The notes: generated by a model from the sequence alone, not told the origin. A DNA stretch of 63,866 nt from Vibrio sp. 99-70-13A1 (GCF_013114625.1 NZ_VTXD01000030.1:1-63866); one strand, 5' to 3'. Positions 32,464-42,270 are shown, numbered from the stretch's first letter. Made by a program: numbers and translations.

Positions 32464-33372
32464 CTATTTAGCGCCTTCAGTTTGGTTTGTACTAACAGAA
32501 AAAGTCACCTGTAATGGGTTATGGTCAGAAGCGTCCGAAACGGGCGCTTTTGTTTTTTGTACTTCGAGACCACTATAAAAGACATGGTCAAGCGGTAGTC
32601 CGGTAATAAATTGGGTTCGATTATCTGGCTCAAATGTCACCTCCTGTAACCCCACTTTCTTCAAGGCTGCTCTTAATACCGTAAATCTAGCTTCACTCCA
32701 ACTGTTAAAGTCACCAGCAAAGATGATTGGTCCCTGATGTACTAATAACTGACTCGTCAGAACATCTAACTGTTCAAAATAGTCTTCTGTACCAAACGTA
32801 AAATTAACAGAGTGGATATTAACAACAGCCAATTCTTGCCCGTCACTCAGTTGATACAATGACCACAAAGCTGATTTAGGTAACTGTAACCAAGGTTCTT
32901 CATGCGTATAAGCACAAGCTTTAATTGGCAAGACTGATGAAAGGTTAAGCACACCAGCTTGAGTATTAAATACTTCAAAAGCATTCACTTGGCTCACTCC
33001 CCACTCTCTACTGCTAATGTAGTTTTTCAGCTCCTCACTCATGCTCGCTTCTTGTAATAATATCAACTGGCGACCTTCAGAAAGTTCTTCTAAAGCCTCC
33101 TGCCAGTTCTCTTTATTCTGTTTATAGATGTTCCATACTAATATCGACAAGCCATTCGAAACATCGAGGCGCTGGGGAGAAGAATGAGCAAAACAACTGT
33201 GCTCCGTTTTACCTATTTCATTAGATACAGCATCAGAAGCTCGGTTTGAATTTGAGTTCGAGTGAATGCTGGTATTCAGCTGAGCTTGGTAAGGAATGGT
33301 AAAAACAGCTTTGAAGGAAATAAAGCTGGCAAGGATAATAAGAGCAGATATACACGTTAATTTCTTGAACAT
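32464..33372 (-). CDS. yafD: endonuclease/exonuclease/phosphatase family protein (YafD-like)
   Basis: This 302-residue protein starts with a single hydrophobic helix (about 8-25), so the catalytic domain is probably held outside the cytoplasmic membrane. Family motifs are WNIYKQN (about 80-86), LLQEAS (metal Glu), FAGDFNSWSEARF and the terminal ASDHNPL (catalytic Asp-His). It is related to E. coli YafD, which also maps near gloB/mltD. The substrate is unknown. It ends convergent with the YIP1 gene and shares its strand with glnB upstream. Confidence 0.83.
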   Translation of the reverse strand: MFKKLTCISALIILASFISFKAVFTIPYQAQLNTSIHSNSNSNRASDAVSNEIGKTEHSCFAHSSPQRLDVSNGLSILVWNIYKQNKENWQEALEELSEGRQLILLQEASMSEELKNYISSREWGVSQVNAFEVFNTQAGVLNLSSVLPIKACAYTHEEPWLQLPKSALWSLYQLSDGQELAVVNIHSVNFTFGTEDYFEQLDVLTSQLLVHQGPIIFAGDFNSWSEARFTVLRAALKKVGLQEVTFEPDNRTQFITGLPLDHVFYSGLEVQKTKAPVSDASDHNPLQVTFSVSTNQTEGAK

Positions 33373-33394
33373 AGAACGATCTACTTAGAAAGAA

Positions 33395-33417
33395 AAAGGA
33401 GCGATAAACGCTCCTTT
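33395..33417 (-). terminator. terminator of glnB
   Basis: AAAGGAGCG and CGCTCCTTT form a 9-bp stem with a 5-nt loop. On the minus strand it runs into TTTTTC. It separates glnB from the YafD-like gene. Confidence 0.85.
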
Positions 33418-33429
33418 CGATAATTCATT

Positions 33430-33768
33430 TTAAACAGCGTCTTCGTCTTCTTCACCAGTACGAATACGAACTACACGCTCAACTTCAGTAATGAAGATTT
33501 TTCCATCTCCGATTTTTCCAGTTTGAGCGGTTTCAATGATGGTATCCACACACTGATCAGCGACTTCATCTGTTACCACAATTTCTAATTTTACTTTCGG
33601 CAAAAAATCAACCATGTACTCAGCGCCACGATATAATTCTGTATGTCCTTTTTGACGTCCAAAGCCTTTAACTTCTGAAACTGTCATGCCTGTAATGCCA
33701 ACTTCAGCTAACGCTTCACGTACGTCATCCAGCTTAAATGGCTTGATGATTGCTTCAATTTTTTTCAT
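33430..33768 (-). CDS. glnB: nitrogen regulatory protein P-II
   Basis: PII senses glutamine and 2-oxoglutarate and signals to NtrB and glutamine-synthetase adenylyltransferase. Starting at 33768 (an AGGG site is correctly spaced; the ATG at 33774 abuts it) the protein has 112 residues, the E. coli length. The uridylylated Tyr51 is in the T-loop (TELYRGAEYMVDF), and the B-loop TGKIGDGKIF (about 82-91) binds nucleotide. The uridylylating enzyme GlnD is encoded at 56764. No ammonium transporter is adjacent, which fits GlnB more than GlnK. Confidence 0.96.
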   Translation of the reverse strand: MKKIEAIIKPFKLDDVREALAEVGITGMTVSEVKGFGRQKGHTELYRGAEYMVDFLPKVKLEIVVTDEVADQCVDTIIETAQTGKIGDGKIFITEVERVVRIRTGEEDEDAV

Positions 33769-33829
33769 GTTCATCCCTTAAACTCTACGAATATGTCCAT
33801 TATCGGATAGCTATACTAAACATTCAATC

Positions 33830-33859
33830 AAAAAAGCCAGAGCATAAAGGCTCTGGCTT
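33830..33859 (-). terminator. terminator of the cytochrome c gene
   Basis: AAGCCAGAGC and GCTCTGGCTT form a 10-bp stem with loop ATAAAG, followed on the minus strand by TTTTTTG. It lies between the cytochrome gene and glnB. Confidence 0.85.
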
Positions 33860-33931
33860 CCAAAATAATTCATTAATCATAACGGCTTATATAACCATTA
33901 CTTCTGCCTCTTAGGGCAAAATAAAGCAGAG

Positions 33932-34246
33932 TTACTTCAAACTTGAGTAATACGCCGCTAAATTGGCAATGTCAGCATCATTAAGCATAGAAGCCTGAGC
34001 TTGCATCACTACCGCTAAACCACCATTACGCTGCTTTGCTTTATAAGCATTCATAGAAGAAACTAAATATTGCTCATTCTGACCTTTAAGGTTTGGGTAA
34101 CCAGGGATAACTGCAATACCGTCAGCGCCATGACATGCTGCACAAATAGCTGCTTTTGCTTGCCCTGCTGCAACATCACCAGCGGCTAGAGCGTTACCGC
34201 TTAATAAGCCTAAACCAAGAACTAATCCAAGAGTGATTTTTTTCAT
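33932..34246 (-). CDS. small periplasmic c-type cytochrome
   Basis: This 104-residue protein has a signal peptide of about 21 (ending NALAA). It carries one heme-binding motif, CAACH at residues 35-39, and a probable Met ligand in VVMQAQASML near the C terminus. This size and layout fit a class I cytochrome of the c5/c553 type, a soluble electron carrier in the periplasm. It is followed by its own terminator, and its expression may be independent of tilS. Redox partners cannot be named from sequence. Confidence 0.9.
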   Translation of the reverse strand: MKKITLGLVLGLGLLSGNALAAGDVAAGQAKAAICAACHGADGIAVIPGYPNLKGQNEQYLVSSMNAYKAKQRNGGLAVVMQAQASMLNDADIANLAAYYSSLK

Positions 34247-34305
34247 TGCTCATTCCATTATTTATTTTTATATAAGTTTAAGAGTAATTGTGACATAAAT
34301 ATAAG

Positions 34306-35652
34306 TCACTTACTCCAAAGAACCTCACAATCTTGACCTTGATATCTTTGGTCAACAAACACTCCAAGAACAGCAACGACATTTTCACCGTCCATAACAA
34401 TTGGCGTTCGTCTTCTTAACCAACTCGGCACATTATATTCTTGGAATAGTTTCTTCATCTTACGACTATGATTACGCCCAACAGGGTGTGCGACTAAACC
34501 TTCAGGGTTAAATATTACCCGTAAGCATTCCACATTTTTCATTACATCAAGCGACAACATTCCAACGCTATTCATTTCATGCTCTGCAAACTTCTTTTCG
34601 TCAGTCTGTAAGCACATTGAACCGATACGCTCAGGCAATAAAATTAGTTCATTCAGCGAAATGGATTGAGACCAATTTGTGATGTCCTTTGCATTTTTTA
34701 CTGCATATAGTCGCCCTGAATAACGTCGAATTTCAACGCTGTCCAATATAAGCCTAGGGTTAGCATCATGCTTTGCTTCTGCCACTTCATCCCAAATCAG
34801 TTGTAGTTGCTTTCTACTTGGCATGGTTAAACTTAATTTTGCCAGCCACATTCGAATTAAGCGCGCACGTAATAACTCCGTTTGATTTTTAAGAAACGTA
34901 ATATCTAAGCTCTGATCTAAATGGTAAGCCTGAGAAAATTGTGAGGCTAAAAGCTCATCAAGCAATTGTTCTTGTTCAGCACACAGAAGTGCACTGCGTT
35001 GAACGGAAGCACTAAAGCTCGGCCACCTTTGTTGGAAGCGAGGAGAAATTTCATGACGTATAAAGTTTCTGTCGAATCGTAAATCAGTATTACTTTCATC
35101 CTCGACCCAGCTTAAACCTTGCTGATGAGCGAATGCTTCAATATCGGTACGTGAAGCTGACAAAAGAGGTCTCACTAAGAAAGCATCTCCAAAAGGCATT
35201 ATTTGCGCCATTGAAGAAAGCCCTTTAGGTCCACTACCTCGCTTTAACGCTAGTAGAAACGTTTCGACCTGATCATCACTGTGCTGCCCTGTGAGAAGAA
35301 AGTCACCATTCTCAAGATATTGACTAAGTACTTGGTATCTCGCATCTCTCGCTAATTTTTCTAAGCTTTCTGATGAGCTTTGATCTAATGTCACTTTTTC
35401 TACAGCAAACGAAATACCTAATTGTTCACACCAGGTTGAACATTGCTGTGCCCATTCATCAGCATTGGCACTCAGACCGTGATGTACATGTACCGCAATC
35501 ACTGCAATTGACGGAAACGTTTTTTGATATATCGAGCTCAACTCAAGCAACACTCTTGAATCAACACCGCCGCTAAAAGCAATAACAACGCGCTTTGGCT
35601 GATGATTAGCTAATTGCATTACTGAAGTGAATTTCTCAAACAAACTCGACAT
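34306..35652 (-). CDS. tilS: tRNA(Ile)-lysidine synthetase
   Basis: TilS modifies C34 of tRNA(Ile2) to lysidine with ATP, so the anticodon reads AUA. The 448 residues begin with the PP-loop SGGVDS at 27-32. The PLLSASRTDIEAFA and DRNFIRHEISP stretches (about 160-210) are the N-terminal catalytic region, and a C-terminal RNA-binding part extends to the end with VAHPVGRNHSRKMKKLFQE. It lies downstream of accA, behind a terminator and a repeat tract; accA and tilS are also neighbours in enterics. Confidence 0.95.
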   Translation of the reverse strand: MSSLFEKFTSVMQLANHQPKRVVIAFSGGVDSRVLLELSSIYQKTFPSIAVIAVHVHHGLSANADEWAQQCSTWCEQLGISFAVEKVTLDQSSSESLEKLARDARYQVLSQYLENGDFLLTGQHSDDQVETFLLALKRGSGPKGLSSMAQIMPFGDAFLVRPLLSASRTDIEAFAHQQGLSWVEDESNTDLRFDRNFIRHEISPRFQQRWPSFSASVQRSALLCAEQEQLLDELLASQFSQAYHLDQSLDITFLKNQTELLRARLIRMWLAKLSLTMPSRKQLQLIWDEVAEAKHDANPRLILDSVEIRRYSGRLYAVKNAKDITNWSQSISLNELILLPERIGSMCLQTDEKKFAEHEMNSVGMLSLDVMKNVECLRVIFNPEGLVAHPVGRNHSRKMKKLFQEYNVPSWLRRRTPIVMDGENVVAVLGVFVDQRYQGQDCEVLWSK

Positions 35653-35700
35653 GGAACGCCCTAGAAGTGACTGAAATTAAAATTAAGAACAATTTTAATA

Positions 35701-35733
35701 ATAAAAAAGGGTTGGCACTGAGTCCAACCCTTT
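35701..35733 (-). terminator. terminator of the accA transcript
   Basis: AAAGGGTTGG and CCAACCCTTT form a 10-bp stem with an 8-nt loop, then TTTTTTAT on the minus strand. It closes the long lpx-dnaE-accA cluster before tilS. Confidence 0.9.
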
Positions 35734-35762
35734 CATTCTATCGCTAAATTATATTATTTCTT

Positions 35763-35827
35763 GATGACCAAAGTTACTTGATAACCAATGCTATTGATAC
35801 TCAATGTTACTGATGACCAATAGACTT
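35763..35827. repeat. degenerate tandem 16-mer, 4 copies
   Basis: The units, in order, are GATGACCAAAGTTACTT, GATAACCAATGCTATT, GATACTCAATGTTACT and GATGACCAATAGACTT. The tract starts 5 nt after the accA stop on the minus strand and ends before its terminator. Confidence 0.65.
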
Positions 35828-35832
35828 GGTGA

Positions 35833-36792
35833 TCAGCAGTAACCGTAACTCATTAAGCGTTGGTAACGGCGTTCTAGTAACGCATCATTATCAAATTGCT
35901 CTAGCTCTGCTAGTTGTTTAACTAGTGTCGCTTTCATATTCTCAGCCATTTGAATCGGATCACGATGCGCACCACCTAAAGGCTCAGGGATGATTTCATC
36001 AATCAACTCTAATTCTTTTAAGCGCGGTGCAACTAGCCCCATAGCTTCAGCGGCTTGTGGCGCTTTATCAGAATCACGCCATAAGATTGAAGCACAACCT
36101 TCCGGAGAAATTACCGAGTAAGTAGAGTATTGAAGCATGTTTACGTAGTCACCAACACCAATTGCAAGTGCACCACCAGAACCGCCTTCACCAACAACGT
36201 TACAAATAACAGGCACAGTTAGACCGGCCATTACTTTTAAGTTCTTAGCAATTGCTTCTGATTGACCACGCTCTTCAGCATCAACACCAGGGTATGCACC
36301 AGCTGTATCGATAAACGTAATGATTGGCATTTTGAAACGCTCTGCCGTTTCCATTAAACGTAGAGCTTTACGGTAACCTTCTGGCTTCGGCATACCGAAA
36401 TTACGTTTTACTTTTTCTTTCGTTTCACGACCTTTCTGGTGGCCAATAACCATCACAGGACGACCATCCAGACGAGCCATACCACCAACAATAGCTTTAT
36501 CGTCAGCGAAAGCGCGGTCACCCGCAAGCTCTTCAAATTCAGTAAATGCGTGTTCTAGATAATCTAAAGTATATGGACGCTGTGGGTGACGAGCCAGTTG
36601 AGCGACTTGCCAAGCACCTAAGTCACTGAATACTTTTTGTTTAAGCTCTAAGCTTTTTTTCTCTAGTTGTGCGATTTCTTTGTCTAGATCTACCGCTGTG
36701 TCACCACCGTGACGAGAAACGTCGCGTAACGCTTCAATTTTTGCTTCAAGTTCAGCGATAGGCTTTTCAAATTCTAGAAAGTTCAGGCTCAT
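35833..36792 (-). CDS. accA: acetyl-CoA carboxylase carboxyltransferase alpha subunit
   Basis: AccA with AccD transfers CO2 from biotin to acetyl-CoA, giving malonyl-CoA for fatty-acid synthesis. It has 319 residues, the E. coli length. The crotonase-fold motifs GGMARLDGRPVMVIGHQKG and DTAGAYPGVDAEERGQ are present, followed by GEGGSGGALAIG, which forms the oxyanion hole. It is 45 bp downstream of dnaE. accD, accB and accC are not in the window. The product feeds FabZ and the Lpx enzymes encoded upstream. Confidence 0.98.
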   Translation of the reverse strand: MSLNFLEFEKPIAELEAKIEALRDVSRHGGDTAVDLDKEIAQLEKKSLELKQKVFSDLGAWQVAQLARHPQRPYTLDYLEHAFTEFEELAGDRAFADDKAIVGGMARLDGRPVMVIGHQKGRETKEKVKRNFGMPKPEGYRKALRLMETAERFKMPIITFIDTAGAYPGVDAEERGQSEAIAKNLKVMAGLTVPVICNVVGEGGSGGALAIGVGDYVNMLQYSTYSVISPEGCASILWRDSDKAPQAAEAMGLVAPRLKELELIDEIIPEPLGGAHRDPIQMAENMKATLVKQLAELEQFDNDALLERRYQRLMSYGYC

Positions 36793-36837
36793 CTATGAAT
36801 CCTTGTTGATTCAGCTCTCAAGTAAGTGGAGCTAAAT

Positions 36838-39800
36838 TTAGTTAAATTCGAGTTCTACTTGGCTATTTCCAAGCAGCTGTTTTAATTCATCTAGTAATGT
36901 ATCACTTGGCGTTACACGCCATTCTGTGCCCAAAGTTAACCGCGCTCTAGCGTCGGCACGTTGGTAGTATACATTGACTGGGACTGTTCCGGCTCTATAC
37001 GGTTCTAAGATTTGACCAAAGCGTTCAAAAAATTGCCCCGTAATTTGGGATTCTTCAATTGATATTGATAATCCTCGAGCGTATTTTTCGCGGGCGCTTC
37101 CTAAGTCCATCACATCGCGCGCGGACATTTTAAGGCCACCGTTGAAGTCATCAAAGCTGACCTGTCCAGAAACGACCACAATTTTGTCTTTTTCTAGTAA
37201 TTCTGCGTACCTATCTAGGGCATCGGAGAATAACATGACTTCCATTCGACCTGATCGGTCATCTAACGTCATCAAACCAATACGAGTTCCACGCTTTGTC
37301 GTCATGACTCGCGCGGCAATCACTAAACCTGCGATGGTCAGTGATTGATCTCGTCTTGTTGGAGTTGCATCGTTTAAGCGGCAGCTCGTATATTTAGCTA
37401 ATTCTTTAATATACGCATTAACTGGGTGACCCGTTAAATACAAGCCAAGCGTTTCACGCTCCCCTTCTAGCCATACTTTCTCTGGCCATTTAGGCACTTG
37501 CGTATATTTATGTTCCACTTCTTCAGGCGCGTCAGTTAACACACCAAACATATCTGATTGACCGAAAGATTCAGCATGATGATGCTGGCTCGCCGCTTTC
37601 ACCGCATCTTTTAGTGATGCCATCATTGCAGCTCGGTGAGGACCTAATCTATCAAGCGCGCCCGAATAAATCAGCTTTTCTATCACACGCTTGTTAACTT
37701 TTTTCAAGTCAATGCGTGCACAGAAATCAAATAGGTCTTTAAAATACCCGCCTTTTTCTCTGGCTTCAATGATCGCTTCAATCGGACCTTCACCTACACC
37801 TTTGATCGCTCCAATACCGTAAACAATCGCCCCTTCTTCATCAACATTGAATCGATAAAGCCCCGAGTTAATATCTGGCGGAAGCAGCTTGAGCTTCATT
37901 CTGATACATTCATCAACTAAGCCGATGACTTTCTCAGTATTATCCATATCAGCCGTCATTACAGCAGCCATGAATTCAGCAGGGTAATGAGTTTTTAGCC
38001 ATAATGTTTGGTATGAAACCAGTGCGTATGCGGCTGAGTGAGATTTATTGAAGCCGTAACCTGCGAACTTTTCTACTAAGTCGAAGATCTTCATCGACAG
38101 TTCGCCATCTACACCGTTAGCTACTGCACCATCTTTGAAAGTGCCACGCTGCTTTGCCATTTCTTCAGGCTTTTTCTTACCCATCGCACGGCGAAGCATA
38201 TCTGCGCCACCTAGCGTATAACCCGCTAAGATCTGTGCAATTTGCATTACTTGTTCTTGGTATAGAATGATTCCGTATGTGGGATCCAATGTTTCTTTTA
38301 GTGATTCGTGTTGCCACGTTTCATCAGGGTAAGATACCGCTTCTCTACCATGTTTACGGTCGATAAAGTTATCTACCATGCCTGATTGCAGTGGACCAGG
38401 ACGGAATAGGGCTACCAATGCGATAATATCTTCAAAACAGTCGGGTTGAAGACGCTTGATCAAGTCTTTCATACCGCGAGATTCCAGTTGGAATACCGCC
38501 GTAGTTTCAGAGTTTTGCAAAAGGTTAAACGACGCTTTATCATCCAGAGGAATCGAGTCTATCCGTATAGGATCTTTTCCTTCTTTCGCCAAGCGAGGGT
38601 TAACCAAACCTAGAGCCCAGTCGATGATGGTCAATGTACGTAAACCCAAGAAATCGAACTTAACCAAGCCCGCAGTTTCTACGTCATTTTTATCAAATTG
38701 GGTAACCGGGAAGTTGCCTTCTGCGTCGGCATAAATTGGGGCAAAATCAGTGATCGTGGTAGGTGAAATTACAACACCACCAGCATGTTTACCTGCATTT
38801 CGCGTACAGCCTTCTAGGATTCGGCACTTATCGATAAGTTCACGAACTTCTTCATCACCATCATAAAGCTCAGGTAATGCAGGTTCTGCTAGAAATGCTT
38901 TTTCTAGAGTCATACCAGGATCGGGCGGAACCAGTTTTGAAATACGGTCAACGAAACCAAATGGATGCCCTAGCACACGACCCACATCTCGGATTACCGC
39001 TTTTGCAGCCATAGTACCGAACGTGATGATCTGGGATACCGCATCTCGACCATACATTTCAGCAACGTGGTCAATAACTTGGTCACGTTTATCCATACAG
39101 AAATCGATATCGAAATCGGGCATAGATACACGTTCTGGGTTCAAGAAACGTTCGAATAGTAGATCGTATTCAAGTGGATCAAGGTCTGTGATATCAAGAG
39201 CATAAGCAACCAATGAACCAGCACCAGATCCTCGCCCAGGACCAACTGGTACATCATTATCTTTTGACCACTGGATGAATTCCATTACGATCAAGAAATA
39301 ACCAGGGAACCCCATGTTATTGACAACTTCGAGTTCTATTTTTAGGCGATCGTCGTATTCTGGTCGGCGTTCTTCACGAACTTTTTCATCTGGGAATAAA
39401 AACGCTAAACGACGCTCTAAACCTTCTTCTGATTTCTTGATTAAGAAGTCTTCAATAGCCAAACCTTCGGTTGGAAAGTTTGGTAGAAAATATTCACCCA
39501 ATCGAACTGTCACGTTACAGCGCTTAGCAATTTCAACACTATTTTCTAAAGCTTCAGGAATATCAGAAAACAGTTCACACATTTCTTCTTCAGTTCGAAG
39601 GTATTGCTGCGGGCTGTAGTTTTTAGGTCGGCGCGGATCAACAATGGTGTAACCATCATGAATCGCAACACGAATTTCATGCGCATCAAATAGGTCTTCC
39701 GTTAGAAAAACAACTTCATTGGTCGCAACAACAGGAAGCTCAACTTGTTCTGCAAGCTCTAAGGCAAAATGAAGATAAGACTCTTCATCAGGACGCCCCG

Positions 39801-40317
39801 TTCGGATTAATTCAAGATAAAAGCGATCAGCAAAGTGTGTTTGATAAAACTGAACACAGCTTTCAACCAATTCTTGGTTACCTTTTAGAAGTGCCTTACC
39901 AACTTCCCCCTCTTTAGCCCCAGATAAAATGATCAGCCCTTCAGCATTCTCTACCAGCCATTCTTTGTCGATGACAGGTTGATGCTGAACATGACCTCTC
40001 AAGTAGGCTTTAGAAATCAATAATGTAAGGTTGTTATAACCTTTATTATCGGTTGCTATTACTGTGAGTTTAGTCAGCTCATCACCAAATTCAGCGGATT
40101 GCATTAAGAAATCTGCACCAATGATTGGCTTAACCCCACACCCATGGGCAGTACCGTAAAACTTCACCAAACCGCAAAGGTTAGTGAAGTCGGTAAGAGC
40201 TAATGCTGGCATGCCCATTTCAGCGACTTTTTTAACAAGTGGTGGCACTTTAGAAAGGCCATCTACCATTGAAAAATCACTGTGTACGCGCAGGTGAACA
40301 AATTTCGGATCTGACAT
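36838..40317 (-). CDS. dnaE: DNA polymerase III alpha subunit
   Basis: DnaE is the replicative polymerase catalytic subunit; it has 1159 residues (E. coli 1160). The N-terminal PHP domain (about 1-270) starts FVHLRVHSDFSMVDG. GRGSGAGSLVAYAL and SMPDFDIDF near 400 hold the catalytic aspartates. The helix-hairpin-helix/finger region continues with YGIILYQEQVMQIAQ, and the OB domain with QSLTIAGLVIAARVMTTKRGT is near residue 1000, followed by the tau-binding C terminus. It lies between rnhB and accA, as in E. coli. Its partner DnaQ is encoded at 27166. Confidence 0.98.
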   Translation of the reverse strand: MSDPKFVHLRVHSDFSMVDGLSKVPPLVKKVAEMGMPALALTDFTNLCGLVKFYGTAHGCGVKPIIGADFLMQSAEFGDELTKLTVIATDNKGYNNLTLLISKAYLRGHVQHQPVIDKEWLVENAEGLIILSGAKEGEVGKALLKGNQELVESCVQFYQTHFADRFYLELIRTGRPDEESYLHFALELAEQVELPVVATNEVVFLTEDLFDAHEIRVAIHDGYTIVDPRRPKNYSPQQYLRTEEEMCELFSDIPEALENSVEIAKRCNVTVRLGEYFLPNFPTEGLAIEDFLIKKSEEGLERRLAFLFPDEKVREERRPEYDDRLKIELEVVNNMGFPGYFLIVMEFIQWSKDNDVPVGPGRGSGAGSLVAYALDITDLDPLEYDLLFERFLNPERVSMPDFDIDFCMDKRDQVIDHVAEMYGRDAVSQIITFGTMAAKAVIRDVGRVLGHPFGFVDRISKLVPPDPGMTLEKAFLAEPALPELYDGDEEVRELIDKCRILEGCTRNAGKHAGGVVISPTTITDFAPIYADAEGNFPVTQFDKNDVETAGLVKFDFLGLRTLTIIDWALGLVNPRLAKEGKDPIRIDSIPLDDKASFNLLQNSETTAVFQLESRGMKDLIKRLQPDCFEDIIALVALFRPGPLQSGMVDNFIDRKHGREAVSYPDETWQHESLKETLDPTYGIILYQEQVMQIAQILAGYTLGGADMLRRAMGKKKPEEMAKQRGTFKDGAVANGVDGELSMKIFDLVEKFAGYGFNKSHSAAYALVSYQTLWLKTHYPAEFMAAVMTADMDNTEKVIGLVDECIRMKLKLLPPDINSGLYRFNVDEEGAIVYGIGAIKGVGEGPIEAIIEAREKGGYFKDLFDFCARIDLKKVNKRVIEKLIYSGALDRLGPHRAAMMASLKDAVKAASQHHHAESFGQSDMFGVLTDAPEEVEHKYTQVPKWPEKVWLEGERETLGLYLTGHPVNAYIKELAKYTSCRLNDATPTRRDQSLTIAGLVIAARVMTTKRGTRIGLMTLDDRSGRMEVMLFSDALDRYAELLEKDKIVVVSGQVSFDDFNGGLKMSARDVMDLGSAREKYARGLSISIEESQITGQFFERFGQILEPYRAGTVPVNVYYQRADARARLTLGTEWRVTPSDTLLDELKQLLGNSQVELEFN

Positions 40318-40398
40318 TATTATTCCTGAGTTCTAGACGTTATCGCCTAGGGTTCTAACTGGGTGTATTCTATTTTCTTACGCACTAGTTAAACAAGG

Positions 40399-41019
40399 TT
40401 AATCTAAACCTAAAATTCGCTTAACCGGTTTAAAACTTTTACGGTATTGCTCGGTTACGCCATACTTCTCAATCGCTTCAAAATGCGCTTTAGTCGGATA
40501 ACCTTTATGCTTAGCAAAACCAAACTCCGGGTGCAGCTTGTCCAATTCTTCCATCTCTTGATCACGAACGACTTTCGCAATAATTGAAGCGGCACTGATT
40601 TCCGCAACTCTTAAATCGCCTTTCACGACTGCAATACCATCCATAGGTAAATCAGGGACTCTATTGCCATCAATTAGGGCAAGGTCTGGCTGAGTGGGTA
40701 ACCCCGCTATCGCTCTTTGCATTGCAATCATAGTTGCCTGCAAAATATTCCATTCATCAATTTCTTGTGGAGAGCATCGCCCAATAGACCAAGCTAACGC
40801 CTTTTCTTTGATCTCAGGAAAAAGGGCAAGCCGCTTCTTCTCAGAAAGTTTCTTGGAGTCATTCAACCCTTCAATTGGGTTGTTTGGATCAAGAATAACA
40901 GCAGCAGTCACAACATCCCCGACCAGCGGACCTCTTCCAACTTCATCAATACCAGCAATTAGCTGATAACCTGATGGATATTCAAAAGGTGGAAGTTCTT
41001 TTTTTTCAGTAGCTGCCAT
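40399..41019 (-). CDS. rnhB: ribonuclease HII
   Basis: RNase HII removes single ribonucleotides and RNA-DNA hybrids. The 206 residues have the catalytic set Asp25 and Glu26 (GIDEVGRG) and Asp117 (LALIDGNR), plus the GLNDSKKLSEKKR loop. The lpxB stop is 1 bp upstream of its start codon, so translation is coupled to lpxB. dnaE follows after 81 bp. This lpxB-rnhB-dnaE order is conserved in gamma-proteobacteria. Confidence 0.97.
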   Translation of the reverse strand: MAATEKKELPPFEYPSGYQLIAGIDEVGRGPLVGDVVTAAVILDPNNPIEGLNDSKKLSEKKRLALFPEIKEKALAWSIGRCSPQEIDEWNILQATMIAMQRAIAGLPTQPDLALIDGNRVPDLPMDGIAVVKGDLRVAEISAASIIAKVVRDQEMEELDKLHPEFGFAKHKGYPTKAHFEAIEKYGVTEQYRKSFKPVKRILGLD

Positions 41020-41020
41020 T

Positions 41021-42241
41021 TTATTTCTCTATTAATTTTAGAACTGCATTCGCAGCTTGTTGGTCGGCATCTTTTTTGATCCATTGATGCATTTCAGTAA
41101 ACTTAGCTATCAATTCAGAATTATCACTAGAAAGCACTTTATCCATTGCTGGATACAAGAAATCTGGGTGACACTCTTCTTGAATGAACTCTTTAACTAA
41201 CTCTTCACCGGCTAGAACATTTGGAAGAGACACAAACTCTGTAATCGACAACTTTTGAGCGATCCAACCTGTGAGCTTATTAACTTGATAACCCACAACC
41301 ATAGGGCGTTTGATCAGCATACATTCTAATGCAACCGTTCCTGATGCAAGCAATACTGCATCAGCTGCTGTGATGACATTACGCGCCGTATCTTCAACGA
41401 TGACAAAATCTAATTCAGGGGCTGTTGCTCGCCAAATGTCTATAAACTGCTGTTTACGCTTTTCATTAACGGCTGCAACCACAAAACCTATTTCGGGATA
41501 TTTTTGCTTAATGCGTTGGCAAGTCTCAATAAATGGCTTAGCAATTAATGCTACTTCACCACCTCGACTGCCTGGTAAAACAGCCAACCACTGTTTGTCA
41601 GTTTCTAACTGTAAGTATTCACGAGCTTGGTGTTTGTCCGACTGTAATGGAATCGCATCAGCCAATGTATGGCCAATAAACTCACATGCAACGTTATATT
41701 TGTCGTAGAAAGCCTTTTCAAAGGGTAAAAATGCAAGAACCAGATCCGTTGCTTTATCAATTTTGAAAATTCGCTTCGGACGCCAAGCCCAAACAGAAGG
41801 ACTCACATAATGAACCGTCTTTATACCCGCATTTTTCAAATCTAATTCAAGTCTCAGATTAAAATCAGGAGCATCGATACCAACAAAAACATCTGGTGGG
41901 TTTTGAGTAAAATACTTAACCAGTTCGGCTTTAACTTTCAGCAGCCTAGGCAATCGACCTAATACCTCAACTAACCCCATAACAGCTAACTCTTCCATAT
42001 CAAAAAGAGAGTCGCAGCCTAACGCATTCATTTTAGGACCACCGATACCAACAAACTCTGCGTTAGAGTATTTGGATTTGATCGCTTTGATGAAACCTTC
42101 ACCTAGGGTATCACCAGAAAGTTCACCCACGACGATACCAACTCTTATTGGTCTAGAGTCTACATTGACGTCTGCAGATAATGTTTGAGACTGCTTTTGG
42201 GACAGTGACGGCTGTTGAGATTGTGGTAGCTGTTCGGTCAT
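41021..42241 (-). CDS. lpxB: lipid-A-disaccharide synthase
   Basis: LpxB joins UDP-2,3-diacylglucosamine and lipid X to form the lipid A disaccharide at the inner membrane. The ATG at 42241 has an AGGA site seven bases upstream and gives 406 residues. About 20 extra residues before the core (MTEQLPQSQQ...) are rich in Ser/Gln and not in the E. coli protein (382). The glycosyltransferase core begins RVGIVVGELSGDTLGEG, with GPKMNALGCDSLFD and PSVWAWRPKRI following. A terminator-like hairpin separates it from lpxA. Confidence 0.97.
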   Translation of the reverse strand: MTEQLPQSQQPSLSQKQSQTLSADVNVDSRPIRVGIVVGELSGDTLGEGFIKAIKSKYSNAEFVGIGGPKMNALGCDSLFDMEELAVMGLVEVLGRLPRLLKVKAELVKYFTQNPPDVFVGIDAPDFNLRLELDLKNAGIKTVHYVSPSVWAWRPKRIFKIDKATDLVLAFLPFEKAFYDKYNVACEFIGHTLADAIPLQSDKHQAREYLQLETDKQWLAVLPGSRGGEVALIAKPFIETCQRIKQKYPEIGFVVAAVNEKRKQQFIDIWRATAPELDFVIVEDTARNVITAADAVLLASGTVALECMLIKRPMVVGYQVNKLTGWIAQKLSITEFVSLPNVLAGEELVKEFIQEECHPDFLYPAMDKVLSSDNSELIAKFTEMHQWIKKDADQQAANAVLKLIEK

Positions 42242-42270
42242 TATTCTTCCTAATTTCATCCAAGCTTAAA

